Source of the DNA: Bacillus sp. ISL-37
GTDB taxonomy: Bacteria > Bacillota > Bacilli > Bacillales > Cytobacillaceae
Direction of reading: 5' to 3'
DNA length: 64,000 nucleotides
Assembly: GCF_018613315.1 (NCBI RefSeq)
Contig: NZ_JAGGQL010000008.1
Location: 1-64,000 of the forward strand
Shown here: in pieces, positions 20,503-29,876 of the stretch
Layout: each line of letters begins with the position of its first letter
Position numbering within the stretch: position 1 is the stretch's first letter
Notes under the pieces: generated by a model
What the model was told of the DNA's origin: nothing
The model's database searches: none
What the model saw: only the letters and a program-made list of their open reading frames with translations
Translations under genes and position numbers: made by a program

Positions 20503-21273
20503 CTATATCAACTTCAGCTCTTTCAATCCATGCCAGATACCGTCGTCATCTACATCTCGGGTTACTTTATTCGCCAGTTCTTTTAGTTCTGGAACGGCAT
20601 TCCCCATGGCTACCCCTGTGCCAACTGCCTTTAGCATTTCAAGATCATTCAGTCCATCACCAAAAGCGTACACATCTTCCGGCTTGAAACCTAATCGCTC
20701 CACCATTTTCTTTATCCCTTCCGCCTTAGATCCTCCTGCAGGGAGAATATCCACTGAAAACGGATGCCACCTGATAAATGTGAATTCGGGATAAGTCTCC
20801 CGGTAATACTCTTCTTGCCCTTCTTCACAGAACAAAAGTGTTTGATAGAGCTCTCGGTCTACATAAAACCGGTCATCATGTTCTGGATGAGTGAACTTCA
20901 GGCCACCAAGGCTTGTTTCAATGTAGTTGTGGTGTTTCACTGAGGACTTCATTGTCTTGTGGTTCATAAATACGACTGGATGTCCCTTACCAGAAGCCTC
21001 CTGGTATATTTCTTCTATCTTTTTATTATTCAAAGGGTTTTGGTAAATTGGCTCCCCTTCGAATACAACATATTGCCCATTGAAACTCACAAATGAATCG
21101 ATCTCCAGCTCTTTTCTAAGGCTCTCGAACATGAACGGAGCTCGTCCTGTAGCAATGGCTACGAAAACTCCATTTTCCTTCAATGTTTCGATCGCCTCTT
21201 TAGCAGACGCCGGCAGGTTTTTATCATGGTCCAGCAATGTACCATCAATATCAAAAAATACAATTTTACTCAT
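20503..21273 (-). CDS. ykrA: HAD-superfamily Cof-type phosphatase YkrA
   Basis: This 256-aa phosphatase, probably acting on sugar phosphates or FMN-like substrates, has motif I FFDIDGTLLDHD (about 6-16), a C2-type cap, and the C-terminal FGDGLNDLEML motif. I start at 21273 with AAGGAG upstream; the longer frame to 21324 has no such site. Its place between defB and rpoY-rnjA is as in B. subtilis. Confidence 0.92.
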   Translation of the reverse strand: MSKIVFFDIDGTLLDHDKNLPASAKEAIETLKENGVFVAIATGRAPFMFESLRKELEIDSFVSFNGQYVVFEGEPIYQNPLNNKKIEEIYQEASGKGHPVVFMNHKTMKSSVKHHNYIETSLGGLKFTHPEHDDRFYVDRELYQTLLFCEEGQEEYYRETYPEFTFIRWHPFSVDILPAGGSKAEGIKKMVERLGFKPEDVYAFGDGLNDLEMLKAVGTGVAMGNAVPELKELANKVTRDVDDDGIWHGLKELKLI

Positions 21274-21560
21274 GATCTTCTCCTTCGATGCTTTTCTTGA
21301 AAGTATTTTCTTATTTTTTCCCAAATGCTCTTTTCATAATATTTGTTAAAAACAAAATTTGATTTATATGTAGTAATCACGGTAGTCTATCAAATTCACT
21401 TGTGCGTGTACAGAAATAAGAAATGAAAAACTGTGTCAAAACAATGACAATTTATGTCATTCCAACAATAACCATGAAAAAATTTGCTATTTCATCATAT
21501 AATATAAACAAAAAGATAGGATTTTGAAAAATAATCTTTGCTAAACTTTTCCTTGTTTAC
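21274..21560. other. AT-rich intergenic region
   Basis: I see no gene, repeat or terminator here apart from upstream sequence of ykrA and of the small ORF at 21612. Confidence 0.4.
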
Positions 21561-21588
21561 TTTACTTTGGACAAGGATAGTTTAAAAT
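21561..21588 (+). promoter_or_regulatory. Possible promoter of the 23-aa ORF
   Basis: TTTACT and TAAAAT are separated by 16 bp and lie just upstream of the ORF ribosome site. Confidence 0.4.
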
Positions 21589-21611
21589 AAGAACTAAGGA
21601 GATGATCCACT

Positions 21612-21683
21612 ATGTTAAAGAAGCTAAGAAAGAAGCTTTTAAAACAGTGGAAAGATTTACTTCGAAAAAAAACAATCGCTTAA
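21612..21683 (+). CDS. 23-aa basic amphipathic peptide ORF
   Basis: A strong AAGGAG site precedes the ATG. The peptide begins MLKKLRKKLLKQWKDLLRKK and should form a cationic amphipathic helix. It has its own terminator immediately downstream, so it is a compact transcription unit. I do not recognise a family. A small RNA with an incidental frame is the alternative. Confidence 0.6.
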   Translation: MLKKLRKKLLKQWKDLLRKKTIA

Positions 21684-21686
21684 CTT

Positions 21687-21723
21687 TTTGAGCCCTTCAA
21701 ACTTGCGAAGGGCTCCTTCCTTA
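21687..21723 (+). terminator. Terminator after the 23-aa ORF
   Basis: The perfect 9-bp stem GAGCCCTTC/GAAGGGCTC with an 8-nt loop is followed by CTTCCTTATT, seven bases after the stop codon. Confidence 0.8.
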
Positions 21724-21765
21724 TTGTAAATTGGTTAATAGCGGAAAACATGGCAGGATGGATAA

Positions 21766-21785
21766 TAACAATGTTAACATTGTTA
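21766..21785. promoter_or_regulatory. 20-bp perfect palindrome upstream of rpoY-rnjA
   Basis: TAACAATGTTAACATTGTTA is perfectly self-complementary and about 175 bp before rpoY. It is a candidate repressor operator. The regulator is unknown. Confidence 0.45.
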
Positions 21786-21959
21786 ATTTTTATATAAGGC
21801 TGATTTCGAATATTGTTTTGACAGAATTATGCTTTACCTACTTATTTGAGTTCGTCTACCTTGAGATTTTCCAGACTGGGAATCGCATAACCCTGCAAAA
21901 CGTTTCATCGAAAATTGCCTATAAAATAGAAAAAGTTAATTTAAGGAGAGAGATTTTTA

Positions 21960-22172
21960 ATGATTTTTAAAGTTTACTTCCAGGAATCAAACAAGCAAGT
22001 ACCAGTTCGCGAAAAAACGCAAACCATTTATGTAAAAGGTGACTCTGAGAGAGATGTACGGACAAAAATTGCTGACCGTCAATATAATATTGAATATGTC
22101 GAGGCAGTTGAGGGTAACTATTTCGAGTATGAGAAGCAAAAAGAAGACTTTGAAGTATTGGAGATCGAATAA
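21960..22172 (+). CDS. rpoY: RNA polymerase epsilon subunit RpoY
   Basis: This 70-aa protein (YkzG/RpoY) is the small auxiliary epsilon subunit of Firmicute RNA polymerase. It begins MIFKVYFQES and contains the GDSERDVRTKIADRQYNIEYVE segment split by the usual loop. AAGGAGAG precedes the ATG. The stop is 3 bp before rnjA, the conserved rpoY-rnjA operon, so translation is likely coupled. Confidence 0.95.
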   Translation: MIFKVYFQESNKQVPVREKTQTIYVKGDSERDVRTKIADRQYNIEYVEAVEGNYFEYEKQKEDFEVLEIE

Positions 22173-22175
22173 TTT

Positions 22176-23843
22176 ATGAAATTCGTTAAAAATGACCAAA
22201 CAGCCGTTTTCGCGCTCGGTGGATTAGGCGAAATCGGTAAGAATACGTACGGTGTGCAGTTCCAGGATGAAATCATCTTGATTGATGCCGGCATAAAATT
22301 CCCAGAGGATGAATTACTCGGCATCGATTATGTAATCCCTGACTATTCCTACTTAGTTAAAAATGAAGACAAAATCAAGGGCCTATTCATTACTCATGGC
22401 CATGAAGACCACATTGGCGGTATTCCTTATTTACTGCGTGAAATCAATGTTCCGATCTATGGAGGCAAGCTTGCACTTGGCCTGATCAAAAACAAGCTTG
22501 AAGAGCACGGCCTGTTGCGAAAAGCGAAGTTGATTGAAATCAAAGAAGACGATATCATCAAATTCCGTAAAACATCCGTCACTTTCTTCAGGACTACACA
22601 CAGTATCCCTGATTCCTATGGTGTCGTAGTGAAAACGCCTCCTGGACAAATCGTTCACACGGGCGATTTCAAGTTTGACTTTACACCAGTAGGTGAGCCA
22701 GCCAATTTGACCAAAATGGCTGAAATCGGCAAAGAAGGTGTCCTTTGCTTGCTATCGGACAGCACAAATGCCGAAGTTCCTCATTTCACGATGTCAGAGC
22801 GCCGTGTTGGCGAAAGCATTCATGATATTTTCCGAAAAGTGGATGGGCGGATCATCTTCGCTACTTTCGCTTCCAATATCCATCGATTGCAGCAGGTTGT
22901 AGAAGCAGCAGTTGCTAACGGCAGAAAAGTTGCCGTATTCGGGCGAAGCATGGAATCAGCTATCAATATTGGACAAGAACTAGGCTATATCACTGCGCCA
23001 AAGGATACATTCATTGAAGCGCAACAAATCAACAGGCTCCCTGCTAATCAGGTTACAATCCTTTGTACTGGAAGCCAGGGCGAGCCAATGGCTGCTTTAT
23101 CAAGGATTGCGAATGGTACACACCGCCAAATCCAAATTCAGCCTGGCGATACAGTTGTATTCTCGTCTTCACCAATCCCGGGTAACACCATCAGTGTTAA
23201 CAGGACCATCAACATGCTTTCCCGCGCAGGTGCTGATGTTATCCATGGATCATTGAATGACATCCATACTTCAGGTCATGGTGGTCAGGAAGAACAGAAA
23301 TTGATGCTTCGCCTGATCAAACCAAAATACTTCATGCCAATCCATGGTGAGTACCGCATGCAGAAGATGCATACGAAACTCGCTACTGATTGTGGAGTTC
23401 CTGAAGAGAACTGCTTCATTATGGATAACGGTGAAGTACTTGCTCTTGGCGATAATGAAGTTAGCGTCGCTGGCAAGATTCCTTCCGGCAATGTTTACAT
23501 TGATGGAAGCGGGGTTGGCGATATCGGAAACATCGTTCTTCGCGACCGCCGAATCCTTTCCGAGGAAGGCCTTGTCGTTGTTGTGGTAAGCATCAATATG
23601 AAGGAATTCAAAATTGCAGCAGGTCCAGACCTGATCTCACGTGGATTTGTCTACATGAGAGAGTCCGGTGACTTGATCAATGATGCCCAGAGCTTAATCA
23701 ATAAGCACTTGAATAAAGTTATGGAAAGAAAAACAACTCAGTGGTCAGAAATCAAAAACGAAATCACTGATACTCTAGCACCTTTCCTTTATGAAAAAAC
23801 AAAACGTCGTCCAATGATCCTGCCGATCATCATGGAAGTATAA
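22176..23843 (+). CDS. rnjA: Ribonuclease J1
   Basis: This 555-aa beta-CASP metallo-beta-lactamase nuclease has 5'-3' exonuclease and endonuclease activity in mRNA decay and 16S rRNA maturation. The zinc motif [10 protein letters not shown] (about 72-81), the HTGDFKFD strand, the beta-CASP region ([15 protein letters not shown]) and the C-terminal domain are present. SR1P, encoded at 9.0 kb, is a known modulator of this enzyme in B. subtilis. Confidence 0.97.
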   Translation: MKFVKNDQTAVFALGGLGEIGKNTYGVQFQDEIILIDAGIKFPEDELLGIDYVIPDYSYLVKNEDKIKGLFITHGHEDHIGGIPYLLREINVPIYGGKLALGLIKNKLEEHGLLRKAKLIEIKEDDIIKFRKTSVTFFRTTHSIPDSYGVVVKTPPGQIVHTGDFKFDFTPVGEPANLTKMAEIGKEGVLCLLSDSTNAEVPHFTMSERRVGESIHDIFRKVDGRIIFATFASNIHRLQQVVEAAVANGRKVAVFGRSMESAINIGQELGYITAPKDTFIEAQQINRLPANQVTILCTGSQGEPMAALSRIANGTHRQIQIQPGDTVVFSSSPIPGNTISVNRTINMLSRAGADVIHGSLNDIHTSGHGGQEEQKLMLRLIKPKYFMPIHGEYRMQKMHTKLATDCGVPEENCFIMDNGEVLALGDNEVSVAGKIPSGNVYIDGSGVGDIGNIVLRDRRILSEEGLVVVVVSINMKEFKIAAGPDLISRGFVYMRESGDLINDAQSLINKHLNKVMERKTTQWSEIKNEITDTLAPFLYEKTKRRPMILPIIMEV

Positions 23844-23844
23844 G

Positions 23845-23880
23845 CAAAAACCGTTGCGATTGTCGCAACGGTTTTTTTAT
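23845..23880 (+). terminator. rnjA terminator
   Basis: The stem AAACCGTTGCGA/TCGCAACGGTTT with a 3-nt loop is followed by TTTT. Confidence 0.92.
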
Positions 23881-23952
23881 TGTTTTGTTTAATAACTCGT
23901 CCTGGTTAACTATATATGATTTTTTTTAATCCAACTCCAGCACTGCTTGTTT

Positions 23953-24894
23953 TTAACTATTGGAATCAATATTATTATTTTGTCTTTGTCCTGCCTTTTT
24001 TCTTACAAAATATATGATAGCAGCCACAATTGCTCCTACAATCATGAGGATAGGGAGGTTTCCAATAAGGAATACAATGATTCCTGAACCTGCTGCCAGA
24101 AGAATGTTAATATTATCAGCAAATTGTTTCTTTATTTTCTGCCAGGTGTTCAGGCTGTCGTTATCTATTTTCGGAACTGGCACTTCATTTTCCTGCAGGG
24201 TGATGGTTACAGTCGAAAGCGCTGTCTGGTTTTCGAGGAACTTCTTCCTGCCCGCAATTTGTTCAATCTGTTCCTGGACATCTGCTAAATCGGATGAGAT
24301 CTTTAAAAGATCCTCAGTTTTTTGCGCTTGCTTCATGAAATCAAGCAGCCTCTCTTCAACGGCCTTCTTTGATTTCAACCGAGATTCCAGGTCAACATAC
24401 TCCTCTGTAACGTCCTGCCCGCTTACGTGGCGATTATTAACTTGAACTGAAAGACCTTCAGCATCATTCAAAAACGCATTAAAATGCTCCTGGGGAATCC
24501 TGAACGTCATCGTGCCACTTTGCTGCTCGCCATCATAACGATTTGAATTTGACTGTACAATATATCCATTGTACGCTTTTGCTTTCTGCTCTAGAGCATT
24601 GCGCGCTTTTTCAAAGTTGTCCACTCTGATATCCATTTCGGCATTATAGATGACCATCCGCTGAGCAGCACCTTCATCGATATCTTGGCTGGCTTGACCC
24701 TCTGCTTTTGCATCCTCCCCAGAATCAGCTTTATCAGATTCTGAGAAACCAATTTCATCTTCACTAACATTTTCCATGCTAGAATTCATGTCACCATCAG
24801 CACTCATTTTACTATCTTCCTGTGACATGCCTCCGCTGCAGCCGGCAAGTAGGAAAACAAACAAAAAACCCATAAAAGATATCTTCTTTAACAA
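23953..24894 (-). CDS. DUF4349-type lipoprotein
   Basis: This 313-aa exported lipoprotein has lipobox LAGCSG near residue 18, an acidic linker (about 20-75), a domain opening MVIYNAEMDIRVDNFEKARN that fits DUF4349, a coiled-coil stretch of about 60 residues, and a C-terminal membrane helix (about 265-295) with a KK tail. I start at TTG 24894, 7 nt after GGGGG. Family assignment is from memory; the function is unknown. Confidence 0.82.
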   Translation of the reverse strand: MLKKISFMGFLFVFLLAGCSGGMSQEDSKMSADGDMNSSMENVSEDEIGFSESDKADSGEDAKAEGQASQDIDEGAAQRMVIYNAEMDIRVDNFEKARNALEQKAKAYNGYIVQSNSNRYDGEQQSGTMTFRIPQEHFNAFLNDAEGLSVQVNNRHVSGQDVTEEYVDLESRLKSKKAVEERLLDFMKQAQKTEDLLKISSDLADVQEQIEQIAGRKKFLENQTALSTVTITLQENEVPVPKIDNDSLNTWQKIKKQFADNINILLAAGSGIIVFLIGNLPILMIVGAIVAAIIYFVRKKAGQRQNNNIDSNS

Positions 24895-24997
24895 TGAAAA
24901 GCCCCCTTGAAACACTTCTATTTATGAATATGACGGTAATTCTGTTAAAAAGTTACAGATTTTCGATAAAGTGAAAGCCCCTACCTTTTTACGTTTA

Positions 24998-25106
24998 TGT
25001 TAGCTCTACTTGTGACAGAAATATCGCAGGCGCACTCTTCTCGGGCACACATGTTAGCATCACTTGTAACCGAAATACCATAGATGCTCTCATCTCGGGC
25101 ACATAT
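24998..25106. repeat. Two-copy 54-bp tandem repeat (family C)
   Basis: Two units, starting at 24998 and 25052, share TGTTAGC-x-CACTTGT/TACTTGT, GAAATA and TCTCGGGCACA with about 54-bp spacing. They lie between the lipoprotein gene and the ABC operon. Confidence 0.8.
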
Positions 25107-25151
25107 TTTCCTTTCTGTTCATCACGACTCGGAATTGCTCCTAATTTAATC

Positions 25152-25182
25152 ACAAAAAAGCCTTCACGAAGAAGGCTTTTTA
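25152..25182 (-). terminator. Terminator of the ABC exporter operon
   Basis: The stem AAAAAGCCTTC/GAAGGCTTTTT with loop ACGAA abuts the stop of the minus-strand ABC gene. Confidence 0.9.
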
Positions 25183-25185
25183 CAT

Positions 25186-27003
25186 TTACACTGCATCTAG
25201 CATATTGAATTGTGCTTTGACAAGGTCATGATATTCTCCCTCGAGCTCCATAAGTTGAGCATGATTACCTTGCTCGATGATCATACCATTCTCTAGCACG
25301 AAGATGTTATCCGATTCCCTGATGGTCGACAGTCTGTGGGCTATGATAATTGCCGTTCTGCCTTTCAGCAGGGTTTTGAATGCCTTTTGGATTTTCATTT
25401 CCGTTTCTGTGTCGATGCTTGCCGTCGCTTCATCCATGATCAGGATTCTTGGATTGGCTAACAATGCCCTGGCGAAGGAAAGCAGCTGTCTTTCACCTAC
25501 TGAAAGGATATTACCCCTTTCTTCCACTTCTGTTTTATATCCATTAGGCAGCTTCTTAATGAATTCGGCTGCTCCTACAGCTTCTGCGGCAGCTATTACA
25601 TCTTCCTCTGTAGCATCCGGCCTGCCGAACAGAATATTATCGTAGATCGTTCCAGAAAAAATAAAGGTATCCTGCAAGACGATACTGATATGCTTCCTAA
25701 GGCTGCCTATGGAGACTTCTTTTAGGTCATGACCGTCAACCAATACCCTGCCCGAAGTAGGATCATAAAACCGGCTGATCAAATTGGCGATTGTCGTTTT
25801 CCCTGATCCTGTATGACCAACGAGGGCAACCGTCTGTCCAGCCTTCATTTCAAGGCTGATCTCCCTAAGCGCTGTTCGCTTGTCATCGTATGAAAAGACC
25901 ACTTTTTCAAATTTAATTTCTCCGCGCAAATCTTCCAGCTCAACCGGATGATCTGCCTCAGAAACAATTGGCTTCTCATCAAGAAATTCAAAGATACGTT
26001 CCGATGAAGCCATCCCCATCAATAACTGGTTATACACCTGACCCAGTCTTGAGATTGGTTCCCAGAACATACCAAGATAGAAGGCAAAGGAGACAAATAC
26101 ACCAATTGTGATTGTTCCATTTTGGATTAAACTCGCTCCATACCAAATCAAGACAGCAGTTCCAAGAGCGTTGGTCAGTTCAACCATCGGACGGAACATC
26201 GCATTTTTCTGTGAAGCCGACTTCCAGCTTTGGAAGGTCTCATCGTTGACCCCATCAAAAAACGCCATGTTTTCCTTTTCCTGCGTAAAAGATTGTGTAA
26301 CCCTGATTCCCTGGATACTTTCATTCAGGTGGGAATTTAACTTGGATTGTTTCATGCGAACATCCTGCCATGAGCGTCTGATATTTTTCCTCAGCTTTGT
26401 TGAAATCAAGAACATGATCGGTAAAATAATCATGATTGCCAGTGTAAGCTGGGGACTTAACGAGAACAAGATAAAGAAAATACCAATCAGCAGAACGATA
26501 TCCATCAATAAGTTGATGACACCGTTTGTGAACAATTCCTGGAGGGAATTGATATCATTCATAATCCGCACAAGTATGGATCCAGCTGAACGCTGGTCAA
26601 AAAAGCGATGGGAGAGATTTTGCACATGTGTGAATAAGTGTTTTCGTAAATCATATATCACATTTTGTCCCAATTGATTCATCCAGCGGATCCGGAAAAT
26701 ATTTGCGATATAGGACGCTGAATATAGCCCTGCGATTAGAGCGACTAGCCACAACAGCATAGTAGCATCCTTGTTTTTAACAGCTCTATCCAACGTGTAT
26801 ATACCGATCAAAATTGGAATAACCAGCCTTACCGCTGTAGTGATCAATACCATAGCAATCGAAAGCGGAACAAGATCCTTCTTGTATGGCAACATATAAC
26901 CGAAAAGCCTTGACATCTGTTTCCAGTTAAAAGGCTTATCAATAACTTGATCAGTAGAATAATGAAACCTTTTTAATACTTCAGAGTTGCTTTTCCTGCT
27001 CAA
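25186..27003 (-). CDS. ABC exporter half-transporter, catalytic-type NBD
   Basis: This 605-aa protein has six membrane helices (ABC type-I exporter fold) then an ATPase domain: Walker A GHTGSGKTT, Walker B ILIMDEATA with the catalytic Glu, and H-loop IIAHR. Its signature is LSVGERQ rather than LSGGQ. With the preceding half-transporter it forms a heterodimer of the YfiBC/YknUV/BmrCD kind. The TTG at 27003, just after GGGGGAAGG, is preferred over an upstream ATG. Substrate unknown, probably drugs or lipids. Confidence 0.92.
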   Translation of the reverse strand: MSRKSNSEVLKRFHYSTDQVIDKPFNWKQMSRLFGYMLPYKKDLVPLSIAMVLITTAVRLVIPILIGIYTLDRAVKNKDATMLLWLVALIAGLYSASYIANIFRIRWMNQLGQNVIYDLRKHLFTHVQNLSHRFFDQRSAGSILVRIMNDINSLQELFTNGVINLLMDIVLLIGIFFILFSLSPQLTLAIMIILPIMFLISTKLRKNIRRSWQDVRMKQSKLNSHLNESIQGIRVTQSFTQEKENMAFFDGVNDETFQSWKSASQKNAMFRPMVELTNALGTAVLIWYGASLIQNGTITIGVFVSFAFYLGMFWEPISRLGQVYNQLLMGMASSERIFEFLDEKPIVSEADHPVELEDLRGEIKFEKVVFSYDDKRTALREISLEMKAGQTVALVGHTGSGKTTIANLISRFYDPTSGRVLVDGHDLKEVSIGSLRKHISIVLQDTFIFSGTIYDNILFGRPDATEEDVIAAAEAVGAAEFIKKLPNGYKTEVEERGNILSVGERQLLSFARALLANPRILIMDEATASIDTETEMKIQKAFKTLLKGRTAIIIAHRLSTIRESDNIFVLENGMIIEQGNHAQLMELEGEYHDLVKAQFNMLDAV

Positions 27004-27082
27004 AACCTTCCCCCCTGTACATTTGTAGTTAATTGGTGCTATGACCATAATGACGAAAAAAATCATCATTCCGATTTTTTAA

Positions 27083-28831
27083 TCAACCAGTTTGCGATAC
27101 CTTTTCACGGTCTTTGAATTGAATATCATAGATTTTTTGATATGTTCCGCCATTCTTAATCAGTTGTTCATGGGTTCCTCGTTCAGCAATTGATCCATTT
27201 TCAAGCACGAGAATCTCATCTGCATGCTTAAGGGAAGAAATACGGTGTGCGATGATGAAGGTCGTCCGTCCCTTCATGACTTCCAGTAATGCTTGTTGAA
27301 TCTTGAATTCAGTTTCCATATCTACTGCACTTGTGGCATCATCAAGAATTAACACACTTGGATTGACACAAATCGCCCTGGCAATCGCGATTCTTTGCTT
27401 TTGGCCCCCAGAGAGCCCCATACCTCTTTCTCCCAAAATTGTATCGTATCCATCCGGCAGCTCCGTAATGAAACTATGTGCCTGGGCCCGTTTTGCGGCA
27501 GCAATGATAACCTCCATTGTAGCGTCAGGATTGCCATAAGAAATATTAGCTTTGATAGAAGAAGAAAACAGGAAAGATTCCTGGAGGACAATCCCTATAT
27601 TGCTGCGGAGTGAACGAATTGAATAATCCTTTATATCCAGGCCATCAACGAGGACCTGGCCAGCGACTGGCTCGTAAAACCTTGTCATCAGCTGGGTAAT
27701 GCTTGTTTTTCCTGAACCTGTCGATCCAATCAAGCCAATTGTCTGTCCAGGCCGGGCCTTAAAGGTAATATTATATAAAGCTTCATTTTCGTCATCTCCA
27801 TATCGGAGTGTCACATCATTGAATTCTACGTCCCCTGAAAGCTTTTCAATTTTCAGAGCCCCGCGCTTCTCTTCAATCTCCTCATCAGCCTCAAGTATTT
27901 CTAATAATCTTTCACCTGAAGCTTTTGATTGAGAAAATAGATTCACGACGAAACCGAGGTTCATGATTGGCCACATGATGTACCAAACGAGGCTGTAAAA
28001 AGCCACCAACTCCCCCGGGAGCAAAGATTCATTCATAACAAGGAAACCGCCGTATCCTAACAGCAGGACAACACTCAAATTCCCCAAGAACTCCATTAAC
28101 GGAAAATACTTCGCCCAAATTTCCGATGTGAATAAGTATTGATCTTTATAATTTCCATTCGAAGCATTGAATCTGCCAATCTCATAATCTTCGCGGGAAA
28201 GAGATTTTACCGTGTTAATTCCGCTAATATTCTCCTGGACCTTCGTATTCAGGTTTCCAAAAGATTTCCTGATGCCCCTGAACGCTGGATGGACTGCCCT
28301 GTCAAACTTATATACAACTACCGCAAGGAAAGGCAGAGTCGCGAGTGTCACAAAAGTCAATGAAATAGAATAATAGAACATAACAGAAAAACTTATGCCG
28401 ATTAAGAGAACAAAACGAATCAACTCAGAGAAGCCAAAGCTTAGGAAAAAGCGGAAGCCCTCTACATCCGCAGTAAGCCTTGACATCAAATCCCCTGTCT
28501 TCGCATTATCGTAATACCGGAAAGAAAGAAATTGAAGTTTTTCATAAAGCGAGTTTCTTAGCTTATAGACAGAGTGAATCCCGAAGAGGTCCCCTGTATA
28601 TTGATAAATGTAGGTACAGATACCTTTCACGACCATCGATCCGACAAATCCGACAGCAAGAAGCGGGATCAGGTCATACCGTCCTCCAATGACGGCTTCG
28701 TCAATTGTAAGCTGCAGGATCATTGGGTAAACTACTGTAATCGCTGTTACAATCAACATAAATAATATGGACCATATAAAGTAATTTTTAAAAGGCCAAT
28801 AATATTCCTTTAATTTTTTGAATGTCTCCAT
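27083..28831 (-). CDS. ABC exporter half-transporter, degenerate NBD
   Basis: This 582-aa protein has six N-terminal membrane helices and an ATPase domain with Walker A GSTGSGKTS, canonical signature LSGGQKQRIAIARA and H-loop IIAHR. Walker B ends LILDDATSA, so Asp replaces the catalytic Glu. That substitution paired with the altered signature of the partner is the known asymmetric-site pattern of heterodimeric exporters. It lies about 80 bp before its partner in one operon. Confidence 0.92.
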   Translation of the reverse strand: METFKKLKEYYWPFKNYFIWSILFMLIVTAITVVYPMILQLTIDEAVIGGRYDLIPLLAVGFVGSMVVKGICTYIYQYTGDLFGIHSVYKLRNSLYEKLQFLSFRYYDNAKTGDLMSRLTADVEGFRFFLSFGFSELIRFVLLIGISFSVMFYYSISLTFVTLATLPFLAVVVYKFDRAVHPAFRGIRKSFGNLNTKVQENISGINTVKSLSREDYEIGRFNASNGNYKDQYLFTSEIWAKYFPLMEFLGNLSVVLLLGYGGFLVMNESLLPGELVAFYSLVWYIMWPIMNLGFVVNLFSQSKASGERLLEILEADEEIEEKRGALKIEKLSGDVEFNDVTLRYGDDENEALYNITFKARPGQTIGLIGSTGSGKTSITQLMTRFYEPVAGQVLVDGLDIKDYSIRSLRSNIGIVLQESFLFSSSIKANISYGNPDATMEVIIAAAKRAQAHSFITELPDGYDTILGERGMGLSGGQKQRIAIARAICVNPSVLILDDATSAVDMETEFKIQQALLEVMKGRTTFIIAHRISSLKHADEILVLENGSIAERGTHEQLIKNGGTYQKIYDIQFKDREKVSQTG

Positions 28832-29110
28832 TCATTTCCCCCCTTTGAAAAATTAGAGATTCTTTTTTGGGCTAGAGTGCTTTTGTTTCTTTTTCGAAAA
28901 GCGGCTTGTAAAAGTCAACACTTTACGGAATCCTTTGGAAAAGCTTAACAAAAAGAAAATGCACGTATACATTAATATATCGAGTTTCGAAATATTTTTC
29001 CAGTACTTTATTAGAATTTTTTTATTTTTTTGTATATGTGAATTATCTGATATTAGTAGGTGAAAAGCAGTTCCAATAGGTTATGGATGTAAGAAACAAT
29101 GGTGAGCAAG
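28832..29110. other. AT-rich region upstream of the ABC operon
   Basis: No gene is seen. It should hold the ABC operon promoter on the minus strand, but no unambiguous hexamers stand out. Confidence 0.35.
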
Positions 29111-29335
29111 AAAAATGTCCGTTAGAATTACTCTAACGGACAAAAAGGTGATTCTTATTATGAAATGTGTCCATTAGAAGGGCTCTATCGGACAAATGCG
29201 TAGTTTTACTGAAGAAATGTGTCCTTTAGAGGGGCTCTATCGGACAAATGCGTAGTTTTACTGAAAAATGTGTCCTTTAGAGGGGCTCTATCGGACAAAC
29301 TCGTGCTCTTCCTGAAGAAATGTGTCCATTAGCCT
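29111..29335. repeat. 52-bp tandem repeat array (family B)
   Basis: Units start at 29111, 29163, 29215, 29266 and 29318 (spacing 52, 52, 51, 52; the last is partial). The shared core is AATGTGTCC-xTTAGA-GGGGCTCTATCGGACAAA. TGTCC and GGACA form spaced inverted arms, and in the first unit these extend to a 10-bp hairpin (GTCCGTTAGA/TCTAACGGAC). The sequence is unrelated to family A. Confidence 0.92.
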
Positions 29336-29349
29336 ACAGAAGTTCCCCT

Positions 29350-29805
29350 TTATGCTTCCTTTTCCATTTCTTCGAGTACCCTGTCCACGCGCTTTTCTAG
29401 CATCTTCAATCCGCTGCCGCCAGCCTGGAAATGCCTTAACAGACCGTTTCTGTCAAAAAGATAGTAAGCAGGGACGTACTGATTTTCAAAGGCAGCTGTC
29501 AATTTATGTTCATCGTCAATGAAGATGGGCTGTGAAATCTGATGTTCTGCTGCTACTTGTTTGATTTCTTCCATATTCATGTCTTTTTCGGATCGGGGCA
29601 TATGGACAGCCAACACATTCAGTTCATCTTTATAATTGTCACGAAGTTCATTCAACGATGGCATCGCTACCTTGCATAGATGGCAGCTGATCGACCAAAA
29701 ATGAATCAATGTGGGCTTTTCACCAACCAGCTGATCCCTCGTAAACTCTCCATTTAGCCATTCAGTGGCTCCGGATATTTCAGGCATAGGTTGACGCAAT
29801 CTCAA
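29350..29805 (-). CDS. ykuV: Thioredoxin-like thiol-disulfide oxidoreductase YkuV
   Basis: This 151-aa protein of the TlpA/ResA thioredoxin fold has active site SCHLC (about 38-42), a VPAYYLFD cis-proline strand and no signal peptide, so it acts in the cytoplasm. It begins MRLRQPMPE, as in B. subtilis YkuV. The TTG at 29805 follows GAGGTG by 6 nt. Confidence 0.93.
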   Translation of the reverse strand: MRLRQPMPEISGATEWLNGEFTRDQLVGEKPTLIHFWSISCHLCKVAMPSLNELRDNYKDELNVLAVHMPRSEKDMNMEEIKQVAAEHQISQPIFIDDEHKLTAAFENQYVPAYYLFDRNGLLRHFQAGGSGLKMLEKRVDRVLEEMEKEA

Positions 29806-29876
29806 ATCGAACACCTCTTTTTTGGAATGTCAATTTCACTGACACTTTAAAGCCGGGTTTGACAAATATCATGGGT

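Noticed and set aside
21731-21970. Open frame of 79 codons before rpoY
   Set aside because: It overlaps the rpoY start and ribosome site, crosses the 20-bp palindrome and has no ribosome site of its own.
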